Translations under genes and position numbers: made by a program
NCBI RefSeq assembly: GCF_010998615.1
Contig: NZ_JAAEAH010000010.1
Location: 93,499-157,498 of the forward strand
Length of the DNA: 64,000 bases
Source of the DNA: Myxococcus sp. CA023
GTDB taxonomy: Bacteria; Myxococcota; Myxococcia; Myxococcales; Myxococcaceae
Direction of reading: 5' to 3'
Notes under the pieces: generated by a model
What the model was told of the DNA's origin: nothing
The model's input: only the letters and a program-made list of their open reading frames with translations
Database searches by the model: none
Shown: in pieces, positions 51,640 through 62,102 of the stretch
How the letters are laid out: the number at the start of each line of letters is the position of its first letter
How positions within the stretch are numbered: position 1 is the first letter of the stretch

Positions 51640-52935
51640 TCAGGCCGACCGCTCGAAGGACATCACGGCCTCGACGTGATGCGTTTGAGGGAACATGTCG
51701 ACCACCTGGAGGGCCAGGGGCTTGTAGCCCGCGGCAACCAGGCCGGCGGCGTCCCGAGCCAGGGATGCCGGGTCACACGCCACGTACACCACGCGGCGCA
51801 CCCCCAAGGCGGTCATCCACTTCGCCAGGCCCGGGGCTCCCGCGCGCGGCGGGTCCGCGAGGCAGACATCGAAGCGGCGCTGCTCGGCCACCAGCCCGTC
51901 GCACACCTTGCGGGCGTCGCCCTGGATGAAGCGTACATTCGTCACCCCACCCTCGCGAGCGCTCCGCTGGGCCAGCTCGACGCCCACGGGGGAGGACTCC
52001 ACGCCCAGCACGGACGCGGCGGTCCCAGCCAGGGGGAACGTGAAGTTGCCGTTGCCCGAATACAGCTCCAGCACGGTGTCGGACTCGCGGGCCCCCAGCT
52101 CGTACACGGCCGAGGTCACCAGCCCCACGTTGGCCTCGGCATGGGCCTGAGCGAAGGCATCCGGCCGCAGGTACAGGGGGACTTCCGGCCGCAGCGGTGA
52201 GTAGGAGCGCAGCGCCGGCTTGCCCAGGAGCCGAGCCGAGCCTTCCTTCGGCGTCAGCACCGCGCCCTCCAGCCGCAGGGCGCGCACGGCTGCCTCGGCG
52301 GCCTCCAGGTGGCGCGCCGTCACCGGGCCGCTGAGATTCACTGCGAACGCGGCCTTGTCTCCTTCCGCCAGCAGCAGCACTTCCTCGGCATCCTTCGCCA
52401 GGGGCTTGAGCAGCGGGGCCAGCTTGCCGGGAAGTGCCGTGAGCACGGGCGTGAGCGCGCCGCAGACCTCCACGGGCACGCGTTCGTGGCTGCGCCGGCC
52501 GAAGTACCCCAGCGCCCCCTTGCCCGCGGGATGCAGCACCGCGCGGCGCCGGTAGCCCCAGTCGCGTGGGGCCACCAGCAGCGGACGCACGGTGAAGCTG
52601 TCCCGAGCCAGGTGCCCCAGGTGCTCCAGGGTGGAGAGGACGATCTCCTGCTTCGCGCTGCGCTGGGCGGGCTCGGCCAGCCCCAGCCAGTCACAGCCGC
52701 CGCAGTCGGACGCGTACACGCAGGGCGCGTCACGCCGGTCCGGGCCTGGCGACACCACCTGTCGCAGGATGCCGCGCAGCACACGGCCTTGCGTCTCCAG
52801 GTGGACGCGCACGGTGTCGCCCGGGAAGGTCCCCGGGATGAAGACGGTGCGCCCCTGCCAGGAGGCCACGCCTTCGCCGAGCTGGCCGAGGCGTTCGATG
52901 GTCAGTTCAATGGGAAGTTCGGGTAGCGGCAACAT
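51640..52935 (-). CDS. RlmD/RumA-type RNA (uracil-5-)-methyltransferase
   Basis: 431 residues. An N-terminal TRAM-like beta-barrel (residues 1-60) is followed by the iron-sulfur ligands Cys72, Cys78, Cys81 and Cys158 and a Rossmann SAM domain with LELYSGNGNFTFPLA. The catalytic region has DPPRAG near 361 and Cys387 in YVACDPASLARD, the nucleophile that attacks C6 of uracil. The general base Glu lies in THHVEAV at the end. The family methylates uridine in 23S rRNA or tRNA to m5U; which of the two sites this one modifies cannot be told from sequence alone. It begins 7 bases after the PilZ-like gene, so the two share a transcript. Confidence 0.93.
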   Translation of the reverse strand: MLPLPELPIELTIERLGQLGEGVASWQGRTVFIPGTFPGDTVRVHLETQGRVLRGILRQVVSPGPDRRDAPCVYASDCGGCDWLGLAEPAQRSAKQEIVLSTLEHLGHLARDSFTVRPLLVAPRDWGYRRRAVLHPAGKGALGYFGRRSHERVPVEVCGALTPVLTALPGKLAPLLKPLAKDAEEVLLLAEGDKAAFAVNLSGPVTARHLEAAEAAVRALRLEGAVLTPKEGSARLLGKPALRSYSPLRPEVPLYLRPDAFAQAHAEANVGLVTSAVYELGARESDTVLELYSGNGNFTFPLAGTAASVLGVESSPVGVELAQRSAREGGVTNVRFIQGDARKVCDGLVAEQRRFDVCLADPPRAGAPGLAKWMTALGVRRVVYVACDPASLARDAAGLVAAGYKPLALQVVDMFPQTHHVEAVMSFERSA

Positions 52936-52942
52936 TCAGGCG

Positions 52943-53311
52943 CTATTCGGGCGGGAGCTCCGAGCGCAGGCGCTCCACGAACTCCGCGATACGCGTTCGC
53001 TTGTCTTCATCAACGTCCAGGAACTCCACCGCCATCCCTGGGGACTGGGGCGCGGGCACGCCCACGGCATTGGTGCGCGTCACCCGCCCCTTCAGCTCCA
53101 CGGGGAAGTGCGCGCCGGGCAGCGTCACCAACAGCCGCACCACCGTGTCCACGGCCAGCGGCTTGTCGGTGTTGATGTAGAGGCCCCCCTTCGACAGGTT
53201 CACCGCCCAGTCGGTGACGAAGCCAGAGACGCTGCGGTAGGCCACCGGCAGCTCGTACTCGAGACGGGGCGCGCGGGGATGAGGGGTCGAGGTGTTGGGA
53301 CTGTCTGCCAT
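52943..53311 (-). CDS. PilZ-like protein (TIGR02266-type, myxobacterial)
   Basis: 122 residues from the ATG at 53311. A TTG start at 53341 is possible but falls inside a strong hairpin and adds nothing conserved. The body is one PilZ beta-barrel with NLSKGGLYI, matching the (D/N)xSxxG motif, and VTRTNAVG...GMAVEFLDV near the end. The RxxxR arm needed for cyclic-di-GMP binding is not evident; only closely spaced arginines (PRAPR) precede the barrel. It may therefore be a structural or protein-binding variant and not a c-di-GMP receptor. It is followed by the RNA methyltransferase gene with a 7-base gap. Confidence 0.82.
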   Translation of the reverse strand: MADSPNTSTPHPRAPRLEYELPVAYRSVSGFVTDWAVNLSKGGLYINTDKPLAVDTVVRLLVTLPGAHFPVELKGRVTRTNAVGVPAPQSPGMAVEFLDVDEDKRTRIAEFVERLRSELPPE

Positions 53312-53321
53312 GGGAAGCGCT

Positions 53322-53353
53322 CCGCCGCGGGGTTCGTACAACGCCCGCGGCGG
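53322..53353 (-). terminator. Hairpin terminator after scoB, directly before the PilZ-like gene
   Basis: A perfect 10-base inverted repeat (CCGCCGCGGG / CCCGCGGCGG, 12-base loop) begins 20 bases past the scoB stop and ends 10 bases before the PilZ-like ATG. No T-run follows. It may terminate the thiolase-sco operon or partly attenuate read-through into PilZ. Confidence 0.65.
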
Positions 53354-53373
53354 TGCACCTTATCCCCACACGC

Positions 53374-54030
53374 TCAGACTTTCATCTCGCGGACGTCGGG
53401 GGCCACCGTCAGCTTCGGCTCGGTGAGCTTCTGCACCTGCTCCACCGTCACCCCGGGTGCCACCTCGCGCAGGATGAGCCCCTGCGGCGTCACGTCGATG
53501 TACGCGTGGTCCGTGACGATGTGGTGGATGCACTTGAGGCCCGTCAGCGGCAACGAGCACTTCTTGAGAATCTTGGGCTTGCCGTCCTTGTTGGCGTGCT
53601 CCATGGCCACGAAGATGCGCTGGGCACCGACGGCCAGGTCCATGGCGCCGCCCATGCCCTTGATCATCTTTCCGGGGATCATCCAGTTGGCCAGGTCGCC
53701 CTCTTCGCTGACCTCCATGGCACCCAGGACGGCCATGTCGATGTGGCCGCCGCGGATCATCCCGAACGACAGGGCCGAGTCGAAGAACGCGGCGCCGGGC
53801 ACCGCCGTCACCGTCTCCTTCCCGGCGTTGATGAGGTCCGGATCCTCCTGGCCTTCCACGGGCCAGGGGCCGATGCCCAGCAGGCCGTTCTCCGACTGGA
53901 GCACGATGTCCATGCCCGGAGGGATGTAGTTGGCCACCAGGGTGGGCATGCCGATACCCAGGTTGACGTAGAAGCCGTCCTGCAGCTCCTGGGCGATGCG
54001 CTGTGCAATCTGTTCACGAGTCAGTGGCAT
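53374..54030 (-). CDS. scoB: 3-oxoacid CoA-transferase, beta subunit
   Basis: 218 residues from the ATG at 54030, which has a GAGGAG ribosome site overlapping the end of scoA. Together with the alpha subunit it moves CoA from succinyl-CoA (or another acyl-CoA) to acetoacetate through an enzyme-glutamyl-CoA intermediate. The glutamate motif [10 protein letters not shown] is present near residue 48, and the family segments [27 protein letters not shown] and [13 protein letters not shown] are intact. Standard length. It is the last gene of the thiolase-scoA-scoB series, with a strong hairpin 20 bases downstream. Confidence 0.95.
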   Translation of the reverse strand: MPLTREQIAQRIAQELQDGFYVNLGIGMPTLVANYIPPGMDIVLQSENGLLGIGPWPVEGQEDPDLINAGKETVTAVPGAAFFDSALSFGMIRGGHIDMAVLGAMEVSEEGDLANWMIPGKMIKGMGGAMDLAVGAQRIFVAMEHANKDGKPKILKKCSLPLTGLKCIHHIVTDHAYIDVTPQGLILREVAPGVTVEQVQKLTEPKLTVAPDVREMKV

Positions 54031-54041
54031 GGCTGGGCTCC

Positions 54042-54740
54042 TCAGGCCGACTTGCGGACGGTGCGCCGCTCGATCCACTTCTGGAGGTTCTTCGCCTGGA
54101 CGATGCGCTTCACGAAGATGCTCGGGATGTGCACCAGGTCCGGGTCCAGCTCGCCCGGCTCCACGATGTGCTCCGCCTCGACGATGGTGACCTTGGCCGC
54201 CATGCACATCATCGGGGAGAAGTTCCGCGCCGTCTTGCGGAACACCAGGTTGCCCCAGCGGTCCGCCTTCCACGCGCGGACAATGGCGAAGTCCGCCTTC
54301 AGCGGCGTCTCCAGCACGTGCAGCCGCCCGTCGATGACGCGCGTCTCCTTCCCTTCGGCCACCTGGGTGCCGGCGCCCGTCGGGGTGAAGAAGCCGCCAA
54401 TGCCGCAGCCGCCCGCGCGGATGCGCTCGGCCAGGGTGCCCTGCGGGTTCAGCTCCACCTCCAGCTCACCGGAGAGGAACTGCCGCTCGAACTCCTTGTT
54501 CTCTCCCACGTAGCTGGACACCATCTTCTTCACCTGCTTGTTCTGAAGCAGGATGCCGAGCCCCAGCTCGGTGGTGCCGCAGTTGTTGGAGATGATGGTG
54601 AGGTCCTTCACGTTCTTCCGGTGAAGTGCCTCGATGAGATTCTCCGGGTTGCCGCACAGCCCGAAGCCGCCGCTCATGAGCGTGCAGCCATCCGGGATGT
54701 CGGCGACCGCCTCGTCCGCGTTCGCGTAGACCTTGTTCAT
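54042..54740 (-). CDS. scoA: 3-oxoacid CoA-transferase, alpha subunit
   Basis: 232 residues, with GGGAGGG as ribosome site before the ATG. Family segments are [16 protein letters not shown] near residue 24, [24 protein letters not shown] and [16 protein letters not shown]. It forms the alpha half of the heteromeric CoA-transferase encoded with scoB, which starts 11 bases after its stop. With the thiolase upstream it would interconvert acetoacetate, acetoacetyl-CoA and acetyl-CoA, a route for ketone-body or amino-acid-derived carbon. Confidence 0.95.
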   Translation of the reverse strand: MNKVYANADEAVADIPDGCTLMSGGFGLCGNPENLIEALHRKNVKDLTIISNNCGTTELGLGILLQNKQVKKMVSSYVGENKEFERQFLSGELEVELNPQGTLAERIRAGGCGIGGFFTPTGAGTQVAEGKETRVIDGRLHVLETPLKADFAIVRAWKADRWGNLVFRKTARNFSPMMCMAAKVTIVEAEHIVEPGELDPDLVHIPSIFVKRIVQAKNLQKWIERRTVRKSA

Positions 54741-54799
54741 CCGCCCTCCCGCATGTGCGAACGGGGTGACGGCCCTTGGCAGGCCCCCACCCCGTGCCC

Positions 54800-54814
54800 C
54801 TCCCCTATTGGGAG
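54800..54814. repeat. Small GC-rich hairpin between thiolase and scoA
   Basis: CTCCC / GGGAG with a 5-base loop inside a C-rich run (54781-54805), 8 bases past the thiolase stop. The composition resembles the short dispersed intergenic hairpins common in myxobacterial genomes. It may temper read-through within the operon. Confidence 0.35.
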
Positions 54815-54821
54815 AGGAAGT

Positions 54822-56003
54822 TCAGCGCTCCACCATCAGCGCGATGCCCTCGCCGCCGCCGATGCAGAGCGACGCGACGCCACGCTTCTTGTCCAGGTCC
54901 TGCATCGTCTGCAGCAGCGTCACCAGCACGCGCGCGCCGGACGCGCCAATCGGGTGGCCCAGCGCCACCGCGCCGCCGCGCACGTTCACCTTCGACACGT
55001 CCAGGCCGAGCAGCCGGTTGTTCGCGATGGACACCACCGCGAACGCCTCGTTGATCTCCCAGAGGTCCACGTCACCCGCGCTGATGCCCTGCTTCTTCAG
55101 CAGCTTGTTGATGGCGTCCGTGGGCGCGATGGTGAACTCCACCGGCTTGCGCGCCGCCTGGGCGTAGCCCGTGATGCGGCCCAGGATGGCGCGGCCCTCG
55201 GCCTTCGCGCGCTCCTCGCTCATCAGCACCAGCGCCGCGGCGCCGTCGTTGATGGAGGACGCGTTGGCGGCCGTCACCGTGCCGTCCTTCTTGAACACAG
55301 GCTTCAGGCCCGGAATCTTCTCCGGCTTCGCGTTGCGGGGACCCTCGTCGTCGGAGACGGTGACGACGTCCTCCGGCTTCTTGCCCGGAATCTGGACCGG
55401 GACGATCTCCGCCTTGAACAGGCCTTCCTTCTGGGCCTGGATGGCGCGGCGCGTGGACTCCAGCGCGTACTCGTCCTGCTGCGAGCGGCTGATGTCCTGC
55501 GTCGTGGCGCACTCCTCGGCGCAGATGCCCATGTGGACGTTGCCGTACACGTCCCAGAGGCCGTCGTGGATCATCGCGTCCTTGAACTCCACGTTGCCCA
55601 TGCGCGCGCCGCCACGCATCGTGTGGCTGATGTACGGCGCGTTGCTCATGGACTCCATGCCGCCCACGACGACGACGTCCGCGTCACCCAGGGCAATGGC
55701 CTGCGCGCCCGCGCTGACGGCCTTGAGGCCGGAGCCACAGACTTTGTTGAGCGTGGTGGCGGGAACCGTCTCGGGCAGGCCGGCGAAGATGGCCGCCTGG
55801 CGAGCGGGTGCCTGGCCCACGCCCGCGGTGAGCACACAGCCCATGATGACTTCCTGAACGGCCTCGGGCTTCACGCCCGCGCGCTCCAGCGCCGCCTTGA
55901 TCGCGATCGCGCCCAGCTGCGGGGCCGTCAGCTTGGCGAGCGCGCCCTGAAAGGCACCAATGGGGGTACGGGCCGCGCCCACGATGACGACGTCACGAGC
56001 CAT
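54822..56003 (-). CDS. Acetyl-CoA acetyltransferase (thiolase)
   Basis: 393 residues from the ATG at 56003, preceded by an excellent GAGGAGG ribosome site; the frame is open further upstream but without a comparable start. It has the complete thiolase catalytic set: acyl-accepting Cys89 in NKVCGSG, His in GHPIGASG near residue 349, and Cys in LCIGGGEG near residue 379, with NEAF in the expected place. It condenses two acetyl-CoA to acetoacetyl-CoA or runs in reverse. It leads the thiolase-scoA-scoB operon, which argues for acetoacetate or ketone-body metabolism rather than for a role in the synthetase. Confidence 0.95.
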   Translation of the reverse strand: MARDVVIVGAARTPIGAFQGALAKLTAPQLGAIAIKAALERAGVKPEAVQEVIMGCVLTAGVGQAPARQAAIFAGLPETVPATTLNKVCGSGLKAVSAGAQAIALGDADVVVVGGMESMSNAPYISHTMRGGARMGNVEFKDAMIHDGLWDVYGNVHMGICAEECATTQDISRSQQDEYALESTRRAIQAQKEGLFKAEIVPVQIPGKKPEDVVTVSDDEGPRNAKPEKIPGLKPVFKKDGTVTAANASSINDGAAALVLMSEERAKAEGRAILGRITGYAQAARKPVEFTIAPTDAINKLLKKQGISAGDVDLWEINEAFAVVSIANNRLLGLDVSKVNVRGGAVALGHPIGASGARVLVTLLQTMQDLDKKRGVASLCIGGGEGIALMVER

Positions 56004-56187
56004 GAAACCTGCCTCCTCTTGAGGATGTGCGGATGCTCTTCGATAACAGTGTCGGGGGCCCTTATCACCGGCCACTTCCCCGAGTTCAAGCATCCTTGCT
56101 CGTCACTCGGGCGTGAGCGTCCACTGTGCACGACGCAACGCGCCAGCCCTCGTAACCGCGCGAAGTCACGAAGGCTGACGGTGCGCT

Positions 56188-56217
56188 GGGCAGGCCCCTG
56201 CCCGCCCGACCGGTCGG
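56188..56217 (-). terminator. Hairpin pair after the WD40 lipoprotein gene
   Basis: GGGCAG-GCCC-CTGCCC (56188-56203) and the 12-base palindrome CCGACCGGTCGG (56206-56217) lie 7-37 bases beyond the stop on the - strand. Either could end the transcript. No T-run is present. Confidence 0.5.
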
Positions 56218-56224
56218 ATGGTTT

Positions 56225-58732
56225 CTAGTGGGCAAGCCAGGAGAACAGTTCCGCGTCCCACCCGCCCGTCGCGATGGCCTTGCCGTCCCCTCGCCAAGAG
56301 ATGCCCAGGACCGTGCTTTCGTGGGCGCCCATGACAGTGGGCCGGAACGCGCCCTCTTCACGGACGTCCCAGGTGAAGAGCAATCCTCCTGCGCCGCCAC
56401 TGGCGAGCCGCGTGCCATCCGGGCTCCACGCCAGAGCCAGTTGGGTGAGCCAGGTACTGCTCCTCGCAATGACGGCACCGGTGCTCAGGTCCAGGACGGT
56501 AAGGCCCTGACTTTGACTCAGCGCCAGGCGGGTCCTGTCGGCGTTGAGGGCGGCGGCCCAGACGGTATTCCACCCGGGCTCCTCGCTCAGCAGGACACCG
56601 GACTTACGGTGCCAGATGTCCCACGCCCCGTGGGCGTAGACGATGATCAGCGACGCTCCGTCAGGCGTCCATTCCAGCTCCACGACGGGGCTCCGCGTCT
56701 CACGCAGGCGCAGCAACTCCAGGCCGCTGCCCACGCTCCAGACCTGGACGATGCCCTTCCTCCCGCCGGGCGACACCACCGTGCCCGCGCCCGCCAGGGT
56801 CCAGCCGTCTGGGGTCAGCACGGCGTGCTCGATGCTGGGGGTCAGCCCAGGAGACGGCGGCGTCAGCTCCACGGGCGTGCGCACCCGGTTGCCTGCATTC
56901 ACGTTCCAGACACTGAGCCGGCCGTCATCGCCCCCTGTCGCGAGCCACGTGCCGTCCCCATTCCACCCCAGGGCCCTGACCGCCTTTCCCCCATGCCCGT
57001 CCAGCGTTCCCAGCGCCTGGCCTGAATCGCTCCAGAGTCGGACCTTGCCCTCGCTGCCGGCCGATGCCAGCCGATCTCCCGCGGGACTCCACGCCGTGGC
57101 GTTGACCTCCCGCAGATGCGCCAGCAATTCAGTGCGCCGCACGCGCGCGTGTTCCTCATCCACCTGGAAGACGGACACCTCGGCGGGCTCCCTCTCCATC
57201 GCGACGAACGTGTTGTCGACCGGGTTGAACCGCACGGCGTCGTAGCTGGGCGCACTCAGCGGGTTGGGGAGAGGCTCGAAGCCATCCGCCACCACCGTCC
57301 CGGTGCTTGCCTCCAGGACCGTCAGCAATCGGAGTCCATCCACCACCACGAGCCAATCCTTCGTGCGGCTCCAGTCCAGGCGGGCGAGAAAGCCCCACGG
57401 GCCTGTCCACATGGCCTGCTGCTCGTGGGTCGCTGCCTCATACACTCGCACGTAGCGGAAGTTGCCCACCGCGTACCGCGCTCCGTCCGGGCTCCAGGCG
57501 AAGCCATGGGCATCGAACTGCCGGTAGAGCGGCCCGGCTGGGGCAAGCGGGTGGATCTCCACCCTCGCGCCCTGCACCTCGAGTGCAATACGGCGTGCAT
57601 CCGGGCTCCAGTGGATCTGGTGGACGGGATACTCCGTCAGCAAGGGCTCCCGGCGCTCCGTCCCCGTGTCTGCGGACCAGAAGCGCACTTCCCCGCCGCC
57701 CGTGTCCAGGTTGCTGATGCTGGCGAACTCGTTGCCGTCCGGGTTCCAGGCAACGCCCAACACCCGGCCCGAATGGGCGCGCCAACGCTGGACAGGCGCG
57801 CCTGTGTTCGGGTCGATCCGGGCCAGCTGCCCATCTTCGAAGCCGGCGACCAGGTCCTCCCTCCTGGGCCCCCACGCCACGGCACGAATGTCCGAGCCCT
57901 CCACCCGAATCACCCGGGAGACGTGGCCGAGCTGCGCATTCCAGATGCGCAGTGAGCCCTCCCACCCGGCTCGATCCAGCACCGCGAGGAGGACCCCGTC
58001 GGGGCTCCAGGCCACATCGATGGGGTGTCGTGCACCTGACTGCCTCCACAGTGCAGAGTGCTCGAGCATTGGCGCGAACCCCACACCACAGCGCCGGTCT
58101 TGCTCGACTCGGATGACATGGGGCGTCTGATCTGGCCCGCAGCGCATCCATCCGGTGAATCGCCATCCCTCCGCGGGCTCCGCCTGGAGCGTGACTTGGG
58201 TCCCCACATCGAAGCGCGCCATGCACGGGCCCGTGCAGCCGCTCAGCCCTTCCGGCGTGCTCGTGACCCGCCCTGCGCCAAACACTTCGACGGCGAGCGT
58301 CCGCTTCCCATCATCCTGGGGTGGAGCCGGTTCGACGGTGAAGGCCACGAGTTCGGACCACGCCCCCAACTGTCCGTGGGGATCGACCGCGCGGCAGCGG
58401 GCCGAGAACTGCCCCTTCGTCTGGAAGACGGGAGCCACGTCACCGGCGGTGCCGCTGGGAACACGTTCGGACAGGCTGACTTCCGCCTTCGCGCGCCCCC
58501 AGTCGAACGCATAGGTCAGCGCGTCACCGTCCGGATCCTCGGCGATGCACCGGAAGTCTCCCGGCAATCCCGCCGTGAGCCCTACGACGGGGACCTCGAT
58601 GCGTGCCTGGCCCGGAGGGCGGGACACAGGGGGATTCGGGCTGCTTCCATCCGAACAAGCAAACACCGCACTCAGCATGAGCGCGCAGGCCATCCCGGAG
58701 CGACTACCCCAGGCAACAGAACGAACAAACAT
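56225..58732 (-). CDS. WD40-repeat lipoprotein with PKD-like N-terminal domain
   Basis: 835 residues from the ATG at 58732. The N-terminus is a lipoprotein signal ending VFAC, with lipidated Cys26 followed by SDGS; Ser at +2 does not suggest inner-membrane retention, so outer-membrane anchoring is likely. About residues 40-145 look like a PKD/Ig-type domain (EDPDGDALTYAFDW, CRAVDPHGQLG). Next comes a cysteine-containing repeat-like module (GCTGPCMARFDVGTQVTLQAEP...GWRFTGW). From about residue 220 to the end there are roughly a dozen WD40 blades (AWSPDG, LRIWN, VRFWS, VRLWS, SVWNVN, WRGDGKAIATGGWD), enough for two propellers. It is probably a periplasm- or surface-facing scaffold; the binding partner is unknown. 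It stands alone between two hairpins. Confidence 0.85.
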   Translation of the reverse strand: MFVRSVAWGSRSGMACALMLSAVFACSDGSSPNPPVSRPPGQARIEVPVVGLTAGLPGDFRCIAEDPDGDALTYAFDWGRAKAEVSLSERVPSGTAGDVAPVFQTKGQFSARCRAVDPHGQLGAWSELVAFTVEPAPPQDDGKRTLAVEVFGAGRVTSTPEGLSGCTGPCMARFDVGTQVTLQAEPAEGWRFTGWMRCGPDQTPHVIRVEQDRRCGVGFAPMLEHSALWRQSGARHPIDVAWSPDGVLLAVLDRAGWEGSLRIWNAQLGHVSRVIRVEGSDIRAVAWGPRREDLVAGFEDGQLARIDPNTGAPVQRWRAHSGRVLGVAWNPDGNEFASISNLDTGGGEVRFWSADTGTERREPLLTEYPVHQIHWSPDARRIALEVQGARVEIHPLAPAGPLYRQFDAHGFAWSPDGARYAVGNFRYVRVYEAATHEQQAMWTGPWGFLARLDWSRTKDWLVVVDGLRLLTVLEASTGTVVADGFEPLPNPLSAPSYDAVRFNPVDNTFVAMEREPAEVSVFQVDEEHARVRRTELLAHLREVNATAWSPAGDRLASAGSEGKVRLWSDSGQALGTLDGHGGKAVRALGWNGDGTWLATGGDDGRLSVWNVNAGNRVRTPVELTPPSPGLTPSIEHAVLTPDGWTLAGAGTVVSPGGRKGIVQVWSVGSGLELLRLRETRSPVVELEWTPDGASLIIVYAHGAWDIWHRKSGVLLSEEPGWNTVWAAALNADRTRLALSQSQGLTVLDLSTGAVIARSSTWLTQLALAWSPDGTRLASGGAGGLLFTWDVREEGAFRPTVMGAHESTVLGISWRGDGKAIATGGWDAELFSWLAH

Positions 58733-58803
58733 GGATTGTCCCCCGCGCGCTCGGCCCCGTAGCGCGCGGCATCCTGCATAGCAGGCCCCGCCCCGAAACG
58801 GCA

Positions 58804-58835
58804 ACGGCCGGGCCCCCTCTCGGGAACCCGGCCGT
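58804..58835 (-). terminator. rpsA terminator
   Basis: A perfect 9-base inverted repeat (ACGGCCGGG / CCCGGCCGT, 14-base loop) starts 29 bases past the rpsA stop. It insulates the WD40 gene from the highly expressed rpsA. Confidence 0.8.
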
Positions 58836-58864
58836 CTCGCCGTGCTGGCGCGTGCAGCTGAAGA

Positions 58865-60577
<1,713 letters not shown>

Positions 60578-60705
60578 GAAGTGGAAGTCCTTTGAAACCG
60601 GTACAACTGCCCCCTGATGGTGGTTTTTCCGTCGCAGCCTGCGGGGAGCAGCGGGCAGTGACGTTCGTCCTCCTCATTGAGGACTTGATTTGATGGAAGC
60701 CGCGC

Positions 60706-60735
60706 ACCCTAGACACCGGTGATTCCGGTAGTCAA
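60706..60735 (-). promoter_or_regulatory. rpsA: Probable sigma-70-type promoter of rpsA
   Basis: On the - strand TTGACT (60735-60730) and TAGGGT (60711-60706) are separated by 18 bases. This is a good housekeeping match in a position that gives a leader of about 120 bases before the rpsA ATG. Confidence 0.6.
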
Positions 60736-60876
60736 GCGAGCTCGTGCCCCTGTGCTGTTGGGTGGATGTCCTACCCAGGAGAAGTCAATGCCTCCTAGTT
60801 AAGAACGCCTGCCCTACCGCGCAGCCCCGTCCCACAGGATGCCTGCCCCCAGCCTGGTGCTCGAACAAGCGGCCAA

Positions 60877-60896
60877 GGCCCTGAAATTCCAGGGCC
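60877..60896 (-). terminator. Hairpin after the dehydrogenase operon
   Basis: GGCCCTG / CAGGGCC with a 6-base AT-containing loop, 50 bases past the stop of the downstream acyl-CoA dehydrogenase. Only a weak T content follows. Confidence 0.55.
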
Positions 60897-60946
60897 AACT
60901 CCGGGCCGCGCTCAACCGCCGGCGGCCCCGGATTTCTTCCCGGCCG

Positions 60947-62092
60947 TCAGCCCTGGAGCTTGAAGCTCTCGCGGGCGATCACCATCCGCTGCACCTCGCT
61001 GGTGCCTTCGTAGATGGTCTGCACGCGGGCGTCGCGGAAGAACCGCTCCACCGGGAACTCGTCGATGTAGCCGTAGCCGCCGTGGAGCTGCACGGCCTTG
61101 TCGGCCACCTTGTTGCTCATCTCGCTGGCGAAGAGCTTCGCCATGGAGGCCTCGCGGGAGAACGGCTGCCCCTTCTCCTTCATCGACGCCGCGCGCAGCG
61201 TCAGCAGCTCCGCCGCCTCCAACTGCGTCTGCATGTCCGCGAGCATGAAGCGCGGGCCCTGGAACTCGCCAATGGGCTGGCCGAACGCCTGACGGTCCTT
61301 CACGTAGGCCACGGTCGCCTCGAGCGCCGCGCGCCCCACGCCGCAGGCCTGCGCCGCGATGCCAATGCGCCCACCGTCCAGCGCCACCATGGCCAGCCTG
61401 AACCCCTGCCCTTCGGCGCCCAGCAGGTTCTCCGCCGGAACCTCACAGTCCTCGAACGTGAGCGACACCGTGTTCGAGGAGCGCAGGCCCATCTTGTCCT
61501 CGTGCTTGCCAATGATGAGCCCCTTCGTCCCGCCTTCGACGATGAAGCACGACAAGCCCTTGTTGCCGGCGGGGGACGTGCGCGCCCACACCACCATCAC
61601 CCCCGCGTACGCGCCGGAGGTGATCCACTGCTTGCTGCCGTTGAGGACCCACACGTCCCCGCGCCGCACCGCGGTGGTGCGCAGCGCGCCGGGGTCGGAG
61701 CCCGCATGGGGCTCGGACAGCGCGAACGAGCCCGCGATGGCCTCCCCGGACGCCAGCCGCGTCACGTACTTCTCGCGCTGCGCGTCGGTGCCGAACGCGT
61801 TGATGAGCTCGCCGCACATGTTCGTGACGGCCATGGCCACCGACGTGGACGCGTCGGCCGCGGCCATCTCCATCATCGCCAGCGCATAGGCCACCACGCC
61901 GGCCTCCGAACCGCCGTAGCGCGCCGGGAGGTTCACCCCCAGCAGTCCCATCTCTCCCAACTGCCGGAAGAGGTCCGTGGGAAAGCGCTCTTCGCGGTCC
62001 AGTGTCCGGGCCTGGGGGGCCACGCGCTCGCGGGCGAACTTGCGAGCGGTGTCGCGGATGAGGGTCTGCGTCTCGGTGAGCTCGAGGTTCAC
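60947..62092 (-). CDS. Acyl-CoA dehydrogenase (downstream copy)
   Basis: 381 residues from the GTG at 62092 (NLELTETQ...), which gives the normal family length; longer starts overlap the upstream gene. The FAD-dependent acyl-CoA dehydrogenase fold is complete, with FALSEPHAGSD and WITSG in the middle domain and GRIGIAAQA, QLHGGYGY and YEGTSEVQR in the C-terminal domain. The catalytic base is Glu362, the position used by short- and medium-chain enzymes. It would introduce the alpha-beta double bond in an acyl-CoA and pass electrons to ETF. Exact chain specificity (butyryl, branched or other) cannot be read. Its start lies 10 bases after the AgmX/PglI-like gene. Confidence 0.94.
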   Translation of the reverse strand: MNLELTETQTLIRDTARKFARERVAPQARTLDREERFPTDLFRQLGEMGLLGVNLPARYGGSEAGVVAYALAMMEMAAADASTSVAMAVTNMCGELINAFGTDAQREKYVTRLASGEAIAGSFALSEPHAGSDPGALRTTAVRRGDVWVLNGSKQWITSGAYAGVMVVWARTSPAGNKGLSCFIVEGGTKGLIIGKHEDKMGLRSSNTVSLTFEDCEVPAENLLGAEGQGFRLAMVALDGGRIGIAAQACGVGRAALEATVAYVKDRQAFGQPIGEFQGPRFMLADMQTQLEAAELLTLRAASMKEKGQPFSREASMAKLFASEMSNKVADKAVQLHGGYGYIDEFPVERFFRDARVQTIYEGTSEVQRMVIARESFKLQG

Positions 62093-62102
62093 GGCGGTTG
62101 TC

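Larger units (their letters stand above)
60578..60946. other. Intergenic region between rpsA and an acyl-CoA dehydrogenase gene
   Basis: 369 bases without a gene. From the rpsA side it holds the untranslated leader with a 6-base inverted repeat (GTCCTC / GAGGAC, 60667-60684), then the promoter at 60706-60735. About 140 bases follow in which I see nothing specific, and then the terminator-like hairpin of the dehydrogenase operon at 60877-60896. Confidence 0.6.

Noticed and set aside
53311..53341. Upstream TTG start for the PilZ-like gene.
   Set aside because: It lies inside a perfect 10-base hairpin and adds ten residues with no conservation; the ATG at 53311 gives a normal family length.
54030..54273. 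N-terminal extension of scoB to 54273.
   Set aside because: It overlaps scoA, has non-family sequence, and the ATG at 54030 has a good GAGGAG ribosome site.
56225..58804. Start of the WD40 lipoprotein at 58804.
   Set aside because: It would place 24 Arg/Gly/Cys-rich residues before the signal peptide and run into the rpsA terminator hairpin; the ATG at 58732 gives a proper lipoprotein signal.
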